Positions 41,249 through 43,149 of a stretch of 43,149 bases of DNA are shown in pieces. Under the pieces are notes generated by a model. The model ran no database searches. It saw only the letters and a program-made list of their open reading frames with translations, and had not been told where the DNA came from. The stretch is from an uncultured Bacteroides sp. Its GTDB lineage: Bacteria > Bacteroidota > Bacteroidia > Cytophagales > Cyclobacteriaceae. The stretch spans positions 1 through 43,149 of the forward strand of contig CABHOV010000004.1 of the NCBI GenBank assembly GCA_902168185.1, written 5' to 3'. Position 1 is the stretch's first letter. Each line of letters opens with the position of its first letter. The position numbers and the translations under genes are program-made.

Positions 41249-42112
41249 ATGAGACCAAGAGTTTTTTTATCGCATTCAAAAAAAGATAAAATATTCATTG
41301 AAAAATTGGCTAATGACTTGAGGAGTTGCGGTATAGACGTTTGGTATGACGAATGGGAAATCCCACCGGGTGAGTCAATAAGAAAAAAGATATTTGAAGA
41401 TGGGTTAACCTCGTGCGATGTTTTTTTTGTGTATCTAACTCCAAATTCCATTCCTTCTCATTGGGTGCAAAAAGAGCTGGATTCTGCTTTTATACATGAG
41501 ATCGATCAGAAGAATGACTTTTTGATACTCTTTGTTGACGAAGATGTGTCGCGTGACGGGTTATCAATCGACCTTAAAGCATTGAACATTCCAAAATTTA
41601 ATGCGGACAATTACTCAGTACCGTTAGGTAAGTTAGTTTCTAAAACGTGGAAAACTTTTTTTAAAAAACTAGTGAACAACCAAGAGAAAGACAGTCGAAT
41701 TCGAATTCTGGAACTCGAAAAGTTAAACTCTGAACTTCAGAAAAAATTGGTACAGATTCAACAATCTACTATTGTAGATGTCAACTTTCTGACTGAAAAA
41801 TTAAAGGCGAAAGAATTTGAGTTTAACGAAATAAAAAAGACTCTTCTTGAGATATTTAAGGAGAATAGATATACTCTCGCTGATGGTTGCAATATCAACG
41901 GTTTCATGCATAATGTATATAAATTATTTAAAATTGAAAATGATAACGATTTGTGGGGGGACAAAAAGAGTGACTTAAAGAAAAAGTACCAGATTTGGGA
42001 TTACACTGGTGAGTTAATTCTATTGGGATTGGTGGAAGTTAAAACCTCGACTGAAATGGATCAGTTTTATTTTTTAACGAAAGAGGGTATTGAATTGATG
42101 CGAGAGATTTGA
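41249..42112 (+). CDS. TIR-domain protein with coiled coil and C-terminal winged-helix-like region
   Basis: I start at ATG 41249 because the longer reading from 41207 would translate the type II repeat. The protein has 287 residues. The TIR domain (about 1-135) begins RPRVFLSHSKKDKIFIEKLANDLRSCGIDVWYDEWEIPPGESI. It retains the NADase Glu position in SHWVQKELDSAF, comparable to the catalytic Glu of SARM1-type TIRs. A coiled coil follows (about 150-205, IRILELEKLNSELQKKLVQIQQS). A C-terminal alpha/beta region ends GELILLGLVEVKTSTEMDQFYFLTKEGIELMREI and looks like a winged helix. It is a likely NAD+-depleting or signalling effector in defence. No Thoeris ThsA or CBASS cyclase is adjacent. Confidence 0.85.
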   Translation: MRPRVFLSHSKKDKIFIEKLANDLRSCGIDVWYDEWEIPPGESIRKKIFEDGLTSCDVFFVYLTPNSIPSHWVQKELDSAFIHEIDQKNDFLILFVDEDVSRDGLSIDLKALNIPKFNADNYSVPLGKLVSKTWKTFFKKLVNNQEKDSRIRILELEKLNSELQKKLVQIQQSTIVDVNFLTEKLKAKEFEFNEIKKTLLEIFKENRYTLADGCNINGFMHNVYKLFKIENDNDLWGDKKSDLKKKYQIWDYTGELILLGLVEVKTSTEMDQFYFLTKEGIELMREI

Positions 42113-42116
42113 AACC

Positions 42117-42219
42117 CCATGCCTTTGTAGGTGTTCTTCACCAACAAACCACACCCACTCCCCATACTAAATTTAATGTTAACTTAAAATATACCCGTTG
42201 TGGAAAATAACAGTGTGCA
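42117..42219 (+). repeat. Type I repeat, copy E (left end of the transposase element)
   Basis: CCATGCCTTTGTAGGTGTTC, CACCAACAAACCACACCC and CTTAAAATATACCCGTTGTG. It begins 5 bp after the TIR stop codon and is inverted relative to the copies at 42761-42806 and 42951-42997 beyond the transposase. Confidence 0.8.
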
Positions 42220-42251
42220 GTCATCGTTGCCCATCGCGCAATACGCTAAAG

Positions 42252-42725
42252 ATCATCCGGATTTTTATAACTGTTACATGCCTCGAGTGGAAGCCAGTTT
42301 TACAAGAGGATCGTTTTAAAGAAATAATTATTTCCAGCTTGTCCTTTTTAAGTAAAGCGAATCGCGTTACGGTATATGCCTTTGTTATAATGGATAATCA
42401 TTTTCATCTCATTTGGCAGATTATGAATGAGCATACCCGTGAAGCAGTTCAGCGCGACCTTCTAAGATATACCAGTCAGTAGATATTAAAAGTTTTACGC
42501 AACGAGCGGTCACCTATACAACATGATTTGGTTGTAAACGCCCGAGACAGAAAGCATCAGGTGTGGGAGCGCAATTCATTGAGTGTATCATTATGGTCCA
42601 ATAAAGTTCTTTGGGAGAAGATAGACTATATACATCAGAACCCGGTTAAAGCCGGCCTTTGCAAATACTCTGAAGATTATTGTTACTCCAGTGCTTCCTT
42701 TTATTATAGCGGAAACAAACGCTGA
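42252..42725 (+). pseudogene. REP-associated tyrosine transposase (Y1/HUH) with an in-frame stop
   Basis: The reading runs from about 42252 in one frame: IRIFITVTCLEWKPVLQEDRFKEIIISSLSFL, then the HUH motif in VYAFVIMDNHFHLIWQI, then the catalytic Tyr in VQRDLLRYTSQ. A TAG stop follows at 42480-42482. The same frame resumes with ILKVLRNERSP...VVNARDRKHQVWERNSLSVSLWSNKVLWEKIDYIHQNPVKAGLCKYSEDYCYSSASFYYSG, the normal C-terminal part. Relatives read TxQQI here, so a single CAG-to-TAG change explains the break. The N-terminal few residues are lost in the repeat. The HUH and Tyr are intact, so decay is recent. Confidence 0.82.
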
Positions 42726-42760
42726 GATTTCCTGGTGCATATTGACGGATAGTGTTAAGT

Positions 42761-42806
42761 GTGAGTGTGAATGTTTGTTGGTGAAGAACACCAACAAAGG
42801 CATGAG
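42761..42806 (-). repeat. Type I repeat hairpin, inverted copy F
   Basis: The reverse complement reads CTCATGCCTTTGTTGGTGTT then CTTCACCAACAAACATTCAC, matching the start of copy E. It is the right end of the transposase element. Confidence 0.75.
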
Positions 42807-42950
42807 GAGAAGATAAACTATATACATCAGAACCGGTTAAAGCCGGGCTTTGCAAATACTCTGAAGATTATTGTTACTCCAGTGCTTGCTTTTATTATGG
42901 CGAAGACAAACGCTGGGATTTCCTGGTACATATTGAAGGTTAGTGTTAGG

Positions 42951-42997
42951 TGTGAGTGCGGGTGTTTATTGGTGAAGAACACCAACAAAGGCATGAG
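42951..42997 (-). repeat. Type I repeat hairpin, inverted copy G
   Basis: This is the second copy of the inverted hairpin, GGTGAAGAACACC with flanking CAACAAAGGCATGAG, created by the 192-bp tandem duplication. Confidence 0.75.
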
Positions 42998-43044
42998 AAA
43001 TGCGTTAATACGATGAACTGTAAAGCGTATTAATGTTTTACACG

Positions 43045-43149
43045 CAGTTGTAATCGAGTTTAAGTATATATACTTTATAATTCATTTTTGGACTATAAAC
43101 TTAATCTACTATATTCGTTTGCTAACGTTTATATAGGTAACGATGTTCT
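43045..43149 (+). repeat. Type II repeat, truncated by the window end
   Basis: CAGTTGTAATCGAGTTTAAG at the start and CTAACGTTTATATAGGTAAC then GATGTTCT at the end match the type II copies before the OLD-like and TIR genes. By analogy another gene should start about 30-60 bp beyond the window. Confidence 0.65.

Larger units (their letters stand above)
42117..42997 (+). mobile_element. REP/RAYT-type element with inverted terminal REP-like repeats
   Basis: A transposase of the Y1/HUH REP-associated class is flanked by type I repeats in opposite orientation: 42117-42219 forward, and 42761-42806 plus 42951-42997 reversed. This is the REP-RAYT-inverted-REP plan by which these proteins are thought to mobilise REP sequences. 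The transposase is interrupted by a stop codon and the right end is duplicated, so the element is probably no longer autonomous. Confidence 0.7.
42613..42997 (+). repeat. Tandem duplication of the transposase 3' end plus hairpin, period about 192 bp
   Basis: Bases 42613-42804 (GAGAAGATAGACTATATACA, GTTAAAGCCGGCCTTTGCAA, through to the inverted REP hairpin) recur at about 42805-42997 with few substitutions and a one-base deletion (AACCCGG to AACCGG). The second copy carries no open gene. Confidence 0.85.

Noticed and set aside
38233-42112. Gabija, Thoeris or CBASS system
   Set aside because: The OLD-like and TIR proteins fit parts of such systems, but no GajB helicase, ThsA or cyclase is encoded next to them in the window.
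42771-43016. 81-residue plus-strand reading frame after the transposase
   Set aside because: It arises from the tandem duplication of the transposase 3' end and the hairpin; it is a frame-shifted shadow.
37031-43149. CRISPR array
   Set aside because: The repeats are long, few, gene-separated and of variable spacing; there are no short regular repeat-spacer units and no cas genes.
37031-43149. Classical integron
   Set aside because: There is no integrase gene in the window, and I cannot establish the paired core sites of attC in the repeats. It stays open as a test, not a call.

Overview
The window comes from a member of the Bacteroidota, most likely a Cytophagia/Cytophagales-type soil or freshwater bacterium. 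The evidence is a SusC/SusD pair with an N-terminal STN domain and a FecR/ECF-sigma pair, TAnnTTTG-type -7 promoter elements with no consistent Shine-Dalgarno sequences, propeller/Y_Y_Y sensor kinases, C10 and C11 peptidases, and a RadC-like JAB protein and REP-associated transposase of the kinds common in this phylum. The species cannot be named from the sequence.

Layout. (1) 1-3445: a tRNA-Pro with an unusual AGG anticodon, followed by a small accessory segment. The segment holds a C10 (streptopain-like) lipoprotein peptidase, a small lipoprotein, and a decayed GHKL ATPase. A 15-bp repeat lies at both ends, and a remnant resembling the tRNA 3' end closes it at about 3273-3287. (2) 3445-14383: probably one functional unit. 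It contains a four-gene exported operon (membrane protein, small beta-rich protein, putative outer-membrane protein, astacin metallopeptidase). It also contains two paralogous convergent pairs, each a small 'KVPGTG' protein facing a cytoplasmic clostripain-like (C11, clan CD) peptidase. A NarL-type response regulator lies between the pairs, and a large propeller/Y_Y_Y sensor kinase closes the block. Both divergent intergenic regions carry the same bipartite motif with identical spacing, GAAAAATCCCGTT-N20-GGAATAT. This ties the operon, the small protein, the first peptidase and the response regulator together. I consider this the best candidate for an undescribed system. (3) 14614-16975: an OsmC-like protein, a secreted double NTF2/SnoaL-like protein and a secreted alpha/beta hydrolase.

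(4) 17040-25770: a small polysaccharide-utilisation locus for arabinan-like glycans. It has a GH43 lipoprotein, SusD, SusC with STN domain, a FecR anti-sigma factor and an ECF sigma factor, all on the minus strand. (5) 26085-34788: mostly housekeeping. It includes a carboxypeptidase-regulatory-like protein, an ArsR-type regulator, a YjjG-like HAD phosphatase and 1-pyrroline-5-carboxylate dehydrogenase. A creD operon follows, with a winged-helix regulator and an exosortase-like protein that has lost its catalytic Cys. A periplasmic beta-carbonic anhydrase and a secreted esterase complete the region.

(6) 34937-43149: an accessory region with every gene on the plus strand. It begins with a frameshifted RadC-like gene and several small unknown genes. 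Then come a NYN nuclease, an OLD-like ATPase/TOPRIM protein, an unknown protein, a TIR-domain protein and a decayed REP-associated (Y1/HUH) transposase. In its right half (from about 37030) the genes are bracketed by two dispersed repeat types. 'Type I' is a REP-like multi-hairpin element downstream of genes; 'type II' is an AT-rich element immediately upstream of genes. The result is a cassette-like array of single-gene, probably anti-phage, modules. The window ends inside another type II copy, so the array probably continues.
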